Source: CAYOHG01 sp964465125 (GTDB lineage Bacteria; Planctomycetota; Phycisphaerae; UBA1845; Fen-1342). From it: a DNA stretch of 46,187 bases. This document shows, one piece after another, positions 33,770 to 41,059 of the stretch. Below the pieces are notes generated by a model. It saw only the letters and a list, made by a program, of their open reading frames with translations, did not search any database and was not told where the DNA came from. The translations under genes were made by a program, and so were the position numbers. Where the stretch lies: positions 1 to 46,187 of the forward strand of contig CAYXIO010000030.1 of assembly GCA_964465125.1 (NCBI GenBank), in the 5' to 3' direction. Every line of letters starts with the position of its first letter. Positions within the stretch are counted from its first letter, which is position 1.

Positions 33770-34470
33770 GCTTCCGCCCCGTCGGCTTCCTCAGCCAGCA
33801 TCGCCCCGGCTTCGACCGCCTGGAGCATGGCCCGCAGGTTGTTCCGGCAGCGCTGCGCCAGCCGCAGATAGGCCGCCTCGGGCGCGCCGTCGAGACCCTC
33901 GGCGATCGCGATCTGCCGCGCCCGGGCCGCAAACGCCTTGGACAAACCCTGGTTCGTCAACTGGACCACCACGCAGCGCGACAGGAGCGGACAGGCATCC
34001 ATCTGGCCGTCAAAGAGCGATTCCTGCCCGTCTCTGGTCGTTGTGAAGACCACCACGACATGCCGCGGAATCCGCTCCAGGAAGTCGAGCAGCAGCTCGA
34101 TGCTCGGGCCGCTCAACCCGTGCGCTTCGTTCACGATGATCGCCCGGCCGCCGCGCCCGCCGGCATAGAGCTGGGCGGTCTCCATGAGCTCGCGCACCAG
34201 CCGCGGCGACAGCTCGCGCCCAACGTACTCGGCGATGAAGAGCGGATCGGCGATCGCGCCGGCGATGATGTTGGCCAACGACGACTTGCCGCCGCCGCTC
34301 GGGCCCGACACGAAGAACGCCCGGCCGCCCAGGCCGCGCTCCAGGAAGCGCCGGATCGTCGCGACCGCTTTGGGCTGCCCGACGACTTCATCCAGGCTGC
34401 GCGGACGGTAGCGCTCGTAGAGCGGAACACCGGCATCGGCCTGCGGATCGAAGAGCATTGCGCTTGTCAT
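33766..34470 (-). CDS. Clamp-loader-like AAA+ ATPase
   Basis: A 234-residue protein (ATG 34470) related to the RFC/DnaX/RuvB group. It has the family opening LYERYRPRSLDEVVGQPKAV, Walker A GPSGGGKSS (56-64), a Walker B-like strand RAIIVNEAHG in which the usual Asp is Asn114 before Glu115, sensor-1-type VVVVFTTTRDG, and an SRC-like motif at LLSRCVVVQL. It lacks the C-terminal collar domain of full clamp loaders, ending after a small lid domain (~170-225). It may load a DNA clamp or act as a DNA-remodelling helper for the element. It overlaps both neighbours by 4 nt (ATGA), so the three proteins are made together. Confidence 0.85.
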   Translation of the reverse strand: MTSAMLFDPQADAGVPLYERYRPRSLDEVVGQPKAVATIRRFLERGLGGRAFFVSGPSGGGKSSLANIIAGAIADPLFIAEYVGRELSPRLVRELMETAQLYAGGRGGRAIIVNEAHGLSGPSIELLLDFLERIPRHVVVVFTTTRDGQESLFDGQMDACPLLSRCVVVQLTNQGLSKAFAARARQIAIAEGLDGAPEAAYLRLAQRCRNNLRAMLQAVEAGAMLAEEADGAEA

Positions 34471-35327
34471 GCCGCCACCCCGCTTCCGGAGGCTGCGGCC
34501 GTTTCGACCGTCGCCGCGCTCGTGTCCGCAGCCGTCTGCAGGATCAGCGCGACGGCTTCGCAGGTACGCTTGAGCAGCCGCTCGCACCAGACGACCGGCG
34601 CCAAGCCGCTCCTGCTCGACCAGGAGTCGATGTAACGCCAGGCGCCGCCCAGGTCGGCATCGGCTTCGCGACCCAGCGCGCATAGCAGGATTGCGCCGCC
34701 CAGCTCGGCCACGACTTCGGCCGCGATCTTGTCATTCCGCTTGAGCGCGCCGCGGCGATCATCGGCTGCATGGATCAGCTCGTGCGCCCAGGTGGCCAGA
34801 TTCTCGACGCCCAGGGCAATCGCCTGTCCGGGCCGATACCAGCCCAGGGCTGCGCCGTCGCGACCGCTGTAGGTCGAGACCTTCAATCCCCAGGCCCGCG
34901 CCACCGAGACCACGGGTAAACCGTCCAGAAAGCCGTCGTAGCGCCCGTCGCGCTCCAGCGGCCGGCCATCGGTCTGCTCGTAGCCGAAGACCGGGATAGC
35001 CTTGAAGCCGACGACCGCCAGCCGCTCGGCTTCGTCGCCGCTCTGCTCGTCGCGCGTGCGGATTCTCCGCGTGACCGGGCCGAGGATGAAGAAGGCATGC
35101 TCGCCCTTGCGGACATGCCGGCCGGCCTGCTCCCACTGCCGGAAGCCGCGCGCATCGTCGAAGCCGTGCAGCGCCACCAGCAGCTGATTCGACCACGACC
35201 ACGCCCGGCAGGGCAGCCCGTCGCCGCGGCGGATGAAGACCGTCGCCAGGGCGGCCGGGATGCGCCCGGCTTTGAACGCTTCCAGAATGCGATTTGCGGC
35301 GGATTCGGCCTGTCCATAGAATTGCAT
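34467..35327 (-). CDS. ArdC-like protein: ssDNA-binding domain and zincin metallopeptidase domain
   Basis: First gene of the operon, 286 residues, ATG 35327 with AGGAG upstream. Residues ~1-130 match the ArdC N-terminal (DUF1738-type) domain, seen in AWSWSNQLLVALHG, ARGFRQWEQAGRHVRKGEHA and FKAIPVFGYEQTDG. Residues ~140-230 are a zincin-like metallopeptidase: ATWAHELIHAAD has the HExxH motif (His182, Glu183, His186), and the downstream Glu in AAEVVAELGGAILL is the likely third ligand. ArdC proteins of conjugative plasmids protect incoming single-stranded DNA from restriction in the recipient. The last ~50 residues are Ala/Thr-rich and poorly conserved. Confidence 0.88.
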   Translation of the reverse strand: MQFYGQAESAANRILEAFKAGRIPAALATVFIRRGDGLPCRAWSWSNQLLVALHGFDDARGFRQWEQAGRHVRKGEHAFFILGPVTRRIRTRDEQSGDEAERLAVVGFKAIPVFGYEQTDGRPLERDGRYDGFLDGLPVVSVARAWGLKVSTYSGRDGAALGWYRPGQAIALGVENLATWAHELIHAADDRRGALKRNDKIAAEVVAELGGAILLCALGREADADLGGAWRYIDSWSSRSGLAPVVWCERLLKRTCEAVALILQTAADTSAATVETAAASGSGVAA

Positions 35328-35402
35328 CGTTCGATTCTCCTATCACGAGGATCGGACCACGCCGCGGGATGCGACAACATCGCCGCGGCACTCTTCTATC
35401 TA

Positions 35403-35432
35403 AGTATACCACATAATTCCGCCCCAAGCCAA
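35403..35432 (-). promoter_or_regulatory. Sigma-70-type promoter of the ArdC/AAA/recombinase operon
   Basis: On the minus strand, TTGGCT (35432-35427), an 18-bp spacer and TATACT (35408-35403) form a good -35/-10 pair. The predicted start point is about 70 bp upstream of the ArdC-like start codon. This stretch is notably AT-rich for the region. Confidence 0.6.
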
Positions 35433-35436
35433 CAAA

Positions 35437-35466
35437 TCTGTTACCGATCGTTCGAACGGTAACAGA
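35437..35466. promoter_or_regulatory. Perfect 10-bp-arm inverted repeat, probable operator
   Basis: TCTGTTACCG (35437-35446) and CGGTAACAGA (35457-35466) are exact inverted repeats around a 10-bp centre, which itself overlaps the palindrome CGTTCGAACG (35449-35458). The site abuts the -35 of the ArdC operon, where a repressor or activator could bind. No candidate regulator is encoded in the operon. Confidence 0.6.
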
Positions 35467-35485
35467 ATTCCGCCGCGCGCTGCTT

Positions 35486-35513
35486 TACATAGCTCCGGCC
35501 AGGATCCTATGTA
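35486..35513. promoter_or_regulatory. Second inverted repeat upstream of the ArdC operon
   Basis: TACATAG (35486-35492) pairs with CTATGTA (35507-35513) across 14 nt. It lies 20 bp beyond the first repeat and has a different sequence, so it may bind a different factor or be a hairpin. Function unknown. Confidence 0.35.
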
Positions 35514-35889
35514 GCTAGCTCGACTCCGCGCTCTGGGTACCCCATAACTCTAGCAGCGCTTTTGACCCGCTTTGAAGGACTCGCACTTGCGCATCGTTGA
35601 GCGCCCGGGTCGAGGATGCGCGCTGCCGCGCCGAGCACTTCGACCGGCGCGAGGGCAGTTTAGGGCCGGTTTTACTGGGGTTTGCGCGTCGTCGCGCAGC
35701 GCCGACACTTCGCCCAGCATCGCGTCAACTGGGAAGCTGGAGACCCTGGGCTATGGTGACGGTACCATCCGGCCGGCCGCGGTGGTTATGTATTGCCGCG
35801 GCGGGGCCCCTCGCCCTTGGCGGTCAGAATCGCCGACCTATTCAGGCCATCGCCTGTGATTTACTTCAACGCCCAGGAAGTAAGGCTTC
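35514..35889. other. Non-coding stretch between the operon control region and a truncated gene
   Basis: About 375 bp without a supported gene. The frame of the truncated reductase is closed by a TAA at 35881-35883, so the missing N-terminal part is not here. A 13-base match (TTTACTGGGGTTT, 35671-35683) to the decayed region near 23802 is noted in the findings. Confidence 0.4.
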
Positions 35890-36351
35890 GTGAACCGAGC
35901 GCGGCTGATGCCGGAGGTGACGGAAGGCTGCATCGAGGTCTGGGGAGCAGGCCGCGTCGTCATAAACCTTGCGCCGCGGGCCGACGTTCACTGGATGGGG
36001 GATTCCAATCGGGCGGCGATGTTCGGCTATGTCGCTCGCGAGATCGGTCGGCGCAAACTCCCGTTTCTGTGTGCCCGCGAGGCGCTCGGACCCGACCGCA
36101 TCGGCCCGTTGCTCAAAGAGGTGTTCGGCGGCGTATATGTCGCCAATGAGAACGTCACGCGCAGGTCCGCCGAGACCGTGATCGCCGCCGGCGAAGCGGA
36201 TGCGGTCGCATTCGGCAAAGCGTTTCTGGCCAAACCGGACCCGCCGCGCCGCTTGAAGGAAGATGCGCCGCTCAACGTCCCGCGCCAGGAGCTGCTCTAC
36301 GCCCGCGGCCCTGAGGGTTACACGGACTATCCGGCACTGAGCGGTGACTGA
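35890..36351 (+). pseudogene. C-terminal remnant of an old-yellow-enzyme-type ene-reductase
   Basis: The frame reads NRARLMPEVTEGCIEVWGAG, then FGYVAREIGRR, IGPLLKEVFGGVYVANENVT, AGEADAVAFGKAFLAKPD and finally PEGYTDYPAL. That is the C-terminal ~150 residues of NADH:flavin oxidoreductases of the N-ethylmaleimide reductase group. The N-terminal ~200+ residues, with much of the FMN site, are absent, and an in-frame TAA lies 7-9 nt before the first possible start (GTG 35890). Several normally conserved positions have drifted. It is most simply a gene broken by insertion or deletion at the edge of the mobile island. Confidence 0.75.
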
Positions 36352-36768
36352 CGTCGTCGGCACACGCACCAACGCACCGCTTGAGGGGTCAAGACGCAGC
36401 GATTGTTCGCCAACCGCGGTTCACATGCTGCTCGGAACACGAGCACCGCCCCAGGAGCCAGACTCCGGATTTAAGCGCCCTCCTCGCGAACGGGATGACG
36501 AAAGAACCCAGGCGGAGTCACCGTTGCGACCAAGCCACGCCGTGGTCGGTATCGCATCGGCTCCCAAGAAGGCCGGACGCACAAGGTCGCGCGCCAGCAG
36601 CTGATGCCAAGCCGAAGCGGCCTGGAAGTGGCTACCGAGGTTCTGAAGGACCTGCCGAAACACGTTTGCTCCGTGTTCGCGCTCGATTCCGCCTAACCGG
36701 CACCTGGTTCGAGCGTGGCGGACGGGTATGATTTGGCTCGATCCGGCGGATATTGGAGGCAGTCTCGA
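36352..36768. other. Intergenic region before the WYL regulator
   Basis: About 417 bp. A plus-strand frame from 36499 to the TAA at 36694-36696 has plausible protein character (TKPRRGRYRIGSQEGRTHK near its start, EVLKDLPKHVCSVFALDSA at its end) but no start codon near its N-terminus, so it may be a frayed small gene. GGAGG at 36755-36759 is the ribosome site of the WYL gene. Confidence 0.4.
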
Positions 36769-37794
36769 TTGGCCCGGGGCGAACTGATTCTCCGGCAGTG
36801 GAATCTGCTGCGAACGCTGCACTCGCGCGGCGCGGGGACGACCCTACGCGAACTCTCTGAGAGCTTCGGCGTGAGTGAACGCACGATCCAGCGCGACTTG
36901 GAAATCCTGCACGAGCTCGGAGTTCCAATCAGTCACGAAGCTGACGAAGTAGGCCGGCGATACTGGCGACTGCCCCATGACTACTTTAGAGCCGGACCGC
37001 TTGCATTAAGCGTGACAGAAGCTTTGTCTCTTGAGTTGGCTGAGCACCTTGTAGCCCCCCTGTCCGGGACATTGTTCGCCGACGGGTGGGCGAGCGTTCG
37101 GAACAAACTTCGCAGCTTGATTCCGGCCCGCGCGCTGGAATACTTTCGCGGGTTGGACGAGGTTGTGTACGTCAAGCGAAGAGGGTCGACGGACTACGCG
37201 GAACATGCCGAGACAATCCAACGACTAGCACAGGCCATTCGATCCTCGCGTACAGTTTCGCTCGCCTACCGGTCGCTGTGGCGCCGCGATGCGTACCGCA
37301 CTTCGTTCGATCCATATGGGCTGGTCGTATATGACGGCGACTTGTTCACCATCGGGCGCTCACATCGAGCAAGCGCGCTCCGCGTCCTGAAGGTCGCTCG
37401 CATCTCATCAGTCGCGTTGTCGGAAGTCGCTTTTTCGCGCCCGCAGGGTTTTCAGGTGGAGGAGCAGTTCGAATACTCGTTTGGAGTGGTTCGCTCGGAA
37501 GCCACACCGGTCGAAGTTGCGGTTCGCTTCACGGGACCGTCGGCGGCCCTGGTCGAAGAGCGAACATGGCACGAGAGTCAGCGAATCGAGTGGCCACATT
37601 TGGCCCCAACGCTTTTCGAAGAGGATCAAGACGCCGGCGACGCCTTGATCGCGACGTTTCACTTGGGCGCTACGGCTGAATTCAAACGATGGATTCTCAG
37701 CTTCGGACCCGACGCCGAAGTGTTGCGCCCGGACTCGTTGCGCGCCGAGATTCGCAACGAGCTTGCGGCGGCAATGGCCCGCTATGTGCGATAG
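36769..37794 (+). CDS. WYL-domain transcriptional regulator, cas-operon-linked
   Basis: A 341-residue DeoR/HTH_11-WYL protein. I set the start at TTG 36769, with GGAGG 9 nt upstream, because it gives the normal family N-terminus (ARGELILRQWNLLRTLHSRG); GTG 36715 is the alternative. The helix-turn-helix is TLRELSESFGVSERTIQRDL (~25-45). The WYL domain (~155-235) includes VSLAYRSLWRR, SFDPYGLVVYDGDLFTIGRS and the Arg-rich strand LRVLKVARISSV. A C-terminal WCX extension follows (~245-341). WYL domains bind nucleic acid or nucleotide ligands and often regulate CRISPR-Cas, BREX and other defence loci. It lies 307 bp upstream of cas3 on the same strand, so control of that operon is a strong inference. 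Confidence 0.9.
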   Translation: MARGELILRQWNLLRTLHSRGAGTTLRELSESFGVSERTIQRDLEILHELGVPISHEADEVGRRYWRLPHDYFRAGPLALSVTEALSLELAEHLVAPLSGTLFADGWASVRNKLRSLIPARALEYFRGLDEVVYVKRRGSTDYAEHAETIQRLAQAIRSSRTVSLAYRSLWRRDAYRTSFDPYGLVVYDGDLFTIGRSHRASALRVLKVARISSVALSEVAFSRPQGFQVEEQFEYSFGVVRSEATPVEVAVRFTGPSAALVEERTWHESQRIEWPHLAPTLFEEDQDAGDALIATFHLGATAEFKRWILSFGPDAEVLRPDSLRAEIRNELAAAMARYVR

Positions 37795-38101
37795 GTTTCG
37801 ATCTGGGCGCTTGCTGAGTTCGAACTGCAACCCCGAACAACGGACTGGCCACTGCGCAACGTGGACCTCACCGCGACCGGAATCGCAATTTTCCGTCGGA
37901 TACTTTGACGACCGCAACAGAAGCGTCTCCCAAGACTTAGGAGGCGTGCGACCTTGGGTGTCGTGCCGAACGCGTGTTAGGGCCGACCCGATCTGTCGCC
38001 CGGATGAGTCATAATCTAGCCAGAAGCCGCCGGGCCAGCGGGCACCGCCAGGGCCGTAACTGAGGCGCGGATGCGGGACGTTTGAGCCCAAGGAGCCACA
38101 C
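37795..38101. other. Probable control region of the cas operon
   Basis: A 307-bp gap between the WYL regulator and cas3. CATAAT at 38010-38015 could be a -10 element, but no matching -35 is seen. AGGAG at 38091-38095 is the ribosome site of cas3. I see no clear inverted repeat that would mark a WYL operator. Confidence 0.35.
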
Positions 38102-40378
38102 GTGTGCTATGCACATTCGCTCAAGGAACAGCCGACGGAGTCGTGGGAGCCGCTGGAGGTTCACTTGGGTCTGGTGGCGGAGGGCAACGTTGAACTGGAT
38201 GGAGCAGCGCGTATGGCCGCCGTCTTCGGCGCGGCGGATTGGGGACGCCTGCTTGGCCGGTGGCACGATCTCGGAAAGTACTCGCACGAATTCCAGCATT
38301 ACTTGAAGTCGGTTGGCGGCGCCCATCCAAAGGGTGACTCTCGCCCCGAGCGCATCGATCACTCCACGGCTGGCGCGCAACACGCGTGGAAGCTCTTGCG
38401 TGGGGTGCCGGGGCGAATCTTGGCATATTGCATCGCCGGCCATCACGGCGGACTTCCGGACAATGAGGATATGCATGGCGGAGCGGCTGGGCTGAACCAG
38501 CGCCTGGCGAAGAAGGTGGCCGACTACTCGTGCGCGCCGAGCGAGATTCTCGATCAGCAGCGGCCCGAGGCTCCGCCGTTCGATTGGGACCGAAACGACT
38601 TGGCCCGCGCGGCATTTCAGCTCTCCGTATTCTGTCGCATGCTGTTCTCATGCTTGGTCGATGCCGACTATCTGGCCACGGAAGCGTTCATGCAGCCGCA
38701 GCGCGCGTTTGACCGCACGCGTCGGCTGCCGACGCTGGCCGAACTGGCGCCCCGCCTCGACGCCCACTTGGCGCGATTGACCAACGGCGCGGACGACACG
38801 CAGGTGAATCGCAACCGCGCCGCCGTTCTGGCGCAGTGCCGCGCGAAGGCGGACCTGCCGCCAGGCCTGTTCTCCCTGACGGTCCCGACCGGAGGCGGCA
38901 AGACGCTGTCATCCCTGGCGTTCGCGCTGCGGCACTCGGCTCGACACGACCTGCGGCGCGTGATCTACGCAATCCCGTTCACGAGCATCGTCGAGCAGAA
39001 CGCGAAGGTGTTCCGCCAGGCGCTCGGCACCGGCAGCCAGGACAGCGTCCTTGAACATCACAGCAACTTCGACCCGGCGGAGACGTTCAGTGACGATGCC
39101 GCGCTCGAAGCCCAGACGCCCTGGTACCGCCTAGCCTCCGAGAACTGGGACGCGCCGCTGGTGGTCACGACCAACGTGCAGCTCTTTGAGTCGCTCTTCG
39201 CCAACAAGCCCGCGCGTTGCCGCAAGCTTCACCGTATCGCCCGCAGCGTCATCATCCTCGACGAGTGCCAGACACTCCCGGTGACGCTGTTGGAGCCGAC
39301 GTTGCGGATGCTGTCGGAGCTGTGCCGCAACTACGGCTGCACCGTCGTGCTCTGTTCGGCGACGCAGCCGGCCGTGCAGCATCGTGAGGACTTTCGCATC
39401 GGGCTGCGGGACGTGCGCGAGATCATCGACGAGCCCGACGTGCTCTACGAGGCCCTGCGGCGCGTCGATGTCACGCAGCTCGGCAAGCTAGACGACGACG
39501 CGCTTGTCGCGCGCCTGGGCGAACATGAGCAAGTGCTTTGCGTCGTCAACACGCGCGCCCACGCCGCGCGGCTGTTCACCGCTCTCCGCGAGTCATCCGG
39601 CGCCGCCGACGGCGTCTTTCACCTCAGTGCGCAGATGTGCGCGGCCCACCGGACGCTCGTGCTCGACCGGATTCGCACGCGGCTCGATCCTCGCAGGCCG
39701 AAGCCCTGCCGCGTTATAAGCACGCAGTTGATCGAGGCCGGCGTCGATGTCGATTTCCCGGTCGCCTACCGGGCGATGACAGGCTTGGACTCCATCGCGC
39801 AGGCCGCTGGACGTTGCAACCGTGAGGGACGCCGCCACCGCGGGCGAGTCTACGTCTTTGAGACCGACGTAAAGCCGACGCACGACGTGAAACGCGCCGC
39901 CCAGCTCGCTGCCGAGGTGGCCGGCGAGCACGACGACCCGTTGTCTCTCAGCGCGATCGAGCAGTTCTTTCGGCTGAACTACTGGTCGCGCAACGGCGAG
40001 TGGGACAAGGAGGAGGTCATGGGTTGCTTCGCCATGAGCGGCGGCGGGCCGCACTTCCAGTTCCGCGAGGCCGCCGAGAAGTACCGGCTCATCCGCGACG
40101 TGCAGCTGCCGGTCATCGTCCCCTACGGCCGGCGCGGACGCGAACTGGTCGAACAGCTCCGGCGTATGTCGGAGCCACCGGGCCGCGACTTCGACCGCCG
40201 TGCGCAGCGCTTCGCCGTCGGACTCTACGACCGGCAGTTCACCCACCTGCGCGAGAACCACGCGGTTGTCCAGTACCACGAGCGCTTCTGGGTCTTGGAG
40301 AACGCAGCAGCTTACGACGACGACTTGGGACTGAGAACGGACGCGGCGGGGTTCGACCCCACCCAGCTCCTCATCTGA
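38102..40378 (+). CDS. cas3: Cas3 helicase-nuclease, type I-C
   Basis: Effector nuclease recruited by Cascade to degrade target DNA. Start GTG 38102 with AGGAG 6 nt upstream; 758 residues, normal for I-C. The N-terminal HD nuclease has His5 in CYAHS, WHDLGKYSHEF (His55-Asp56) and AGHHGGLPDN. The helicase has Walker A VPTGGGKT (Lys267), motif II IILDECQ (Asp387), motif III LCSATQPA and motif VI GRCNREGR. All key residues appear present, so the protein should be active. Confidence 0.97.
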   Translation: MCYAHSLKEQPTESWEPLEVHLGLVAEGNVELDGAARMAAVFGAADWGRLLGRWHDLGKYSHEFQHYLKSVGGAHPKGDSRPERIDHSTAGAQHAWKLLRGVPGRILAYCIAGHHGGLPDNEDMHGGAAGLNQRLAKKVADYSCAPSEILDQQRPEAPPFDWDRNDLARAAFQLSVFCRMLFSCLVDADYLATEAFMQPQRAFDRTRRLPTLAELAPRLDAHLARLTNGADDTQVNRNRAAVLAQCRAKADLPPGLFSLTVPTGGGKTLSSLAFALRHSARHDLRRVIYAIPFTSIVEQNAKVFRQALGTGSQDSVLEHHSNFDPAETFSDDAALEAQTPWYRLASENWDAPLVVTTNVQLFESLFANKPARCRKLHRIARSVIILDECQTLPVTLLEPTLRMLSELCRNYGCTVVLCSATQPAVQHREDFRIGLRDVREIIDEPDVLYEALRRVDVTQLGKLDDDALVARLGEHEQVLCVVNTRAHAARLFTALRESSGAADGVFHLSAQMCAAHRTLVLDRIRTRLDPRRPKPCRVISTQLIEAGVDVDFPVAYRAMTGLDSIAQAAGRCNREGRRHRGRVYVFETDVKPTHDVKRAAQLAAEVAGEHDDPLSLSAIEQFFRLNYWSRNGEWDKEEVMGCFAMSGGGPHFQFREAAEKYRLIRDVQLPVIVPYGRRGRELVEQLRRMSEPPGRDFDRRAQRFAVGLYDRQFTHLRENHAVVQYHERFWVLENAAAYDDDLGLRTDAAGFDPTQLLI

Positions 40379-40402
40379 CAAACCTTGCGAAAGGAGGTTC
40401 GA

Positions 40403-41059
40403 TTGACCACTGCTGTGCAACTCCGTGTTTGGGGCGCGCACGCTTGCTTCACGCGCCCGGAAATGAAGGTCGAGCGCGTCTCGTACGACGTGGTGACGCC
40501 GTCGGCCGCGCGCGGCATCCTGGAGGCCATCTACTGGAAGCCGCAAATTCGCTGGGTGGTCCAGCAGATACATGTCCTGGCGCCGATTCGCTACACGAAC
40601 ATCCGGCGAAACGAGGTGGGCGTGAAGGCCTCGGCGGCGACCGCCGCCAAGGCAATGAAGGCGGGTAGCGGGATGCTCGGAATCTACGTCGAGGAGGAGC
40701 GCCAGCAGCGCGCCGCCACCGTCCTGCGCGACGTGGATTACCTGATCGAGGCCCGCTTCGACGTGCTGAGCGGTGACGAACCGCCGCCCAAGCACCATGA
40801 GATGTTCCGACGCCGGGCCGAGAAAGGTCAGTGTTTCCATCGGCCCTACCTTGGCTGCCGCGAATTTGAATGCCAATTCGTATGGCACGACGGCGACCCG
40901 CCGCGCGGCGTCTACGCCGACGTGGCGGAGCGCGACCTGGGTTTCATGCTGCACGATATCGACTTCACCAACGACATGACGCCGAGGTTTTTCAGGGCTG
41001 TCATGCGCCGCGGCGTGATCGACGTGCCGCCGTTCGAAGCGGCGGCGGTGCAGACATGA
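40403..41059 (+). CDS. cas5c: Cas5c (Cas5d), pre-crRNA endoribonuclease of type I-C
   Basis: In type I-C, which lacks Cas6, Cas5c cuts pre-crRNA and then stays on the crRNA 5' handle. I use TTG 40403, with AGGAGG 5 nt before it (TTG 40385 is the first alternative), giving 218 residues. The N-terminal RRM reads VQLRVWGAHACFTRPEM and VERVSYDVVTPSAARGILEAI; the Tyr here and the later Lys-His (PKHHEMFRRR) are in the places expected for the catalytic Tyr/Lys/His of characterised Cas5d. GQCFHRPYLGCREF is the family signature. Overlaps cas8c by 4 nt. Confidence 0.95.
   Translation: MTTAVQLRVWGAHACFTRPEMKVERVSYDVVTPSAARGILEAIYWKPQIRWVVQQIHVLAPIRYTNIRRNEVGVKASAATAAKAMKAGSGMLGIYVEEERQQRAATVLRDVDYLIEARFDVLSGDEPPPKHHEMFRRRAEKGQCFHRPYLGCREFECQFVWHDGDPPRGVYADVAERDLGFMLHDIDFTNDMTPRFFRAVMRRGVIDVPPFEAAAVQT

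Noticed and set aside
35572..35859. Short plus-strand frames in front of the truncated reductase
   Set aside because: No ribosome site, no protein-like composition, and they do not restore the reductase N-terminus.
39593..40954. 453-codon minus-strand frame over cas3/cas5c
   Set aside because: Antisense to intact cas genes; no motif.
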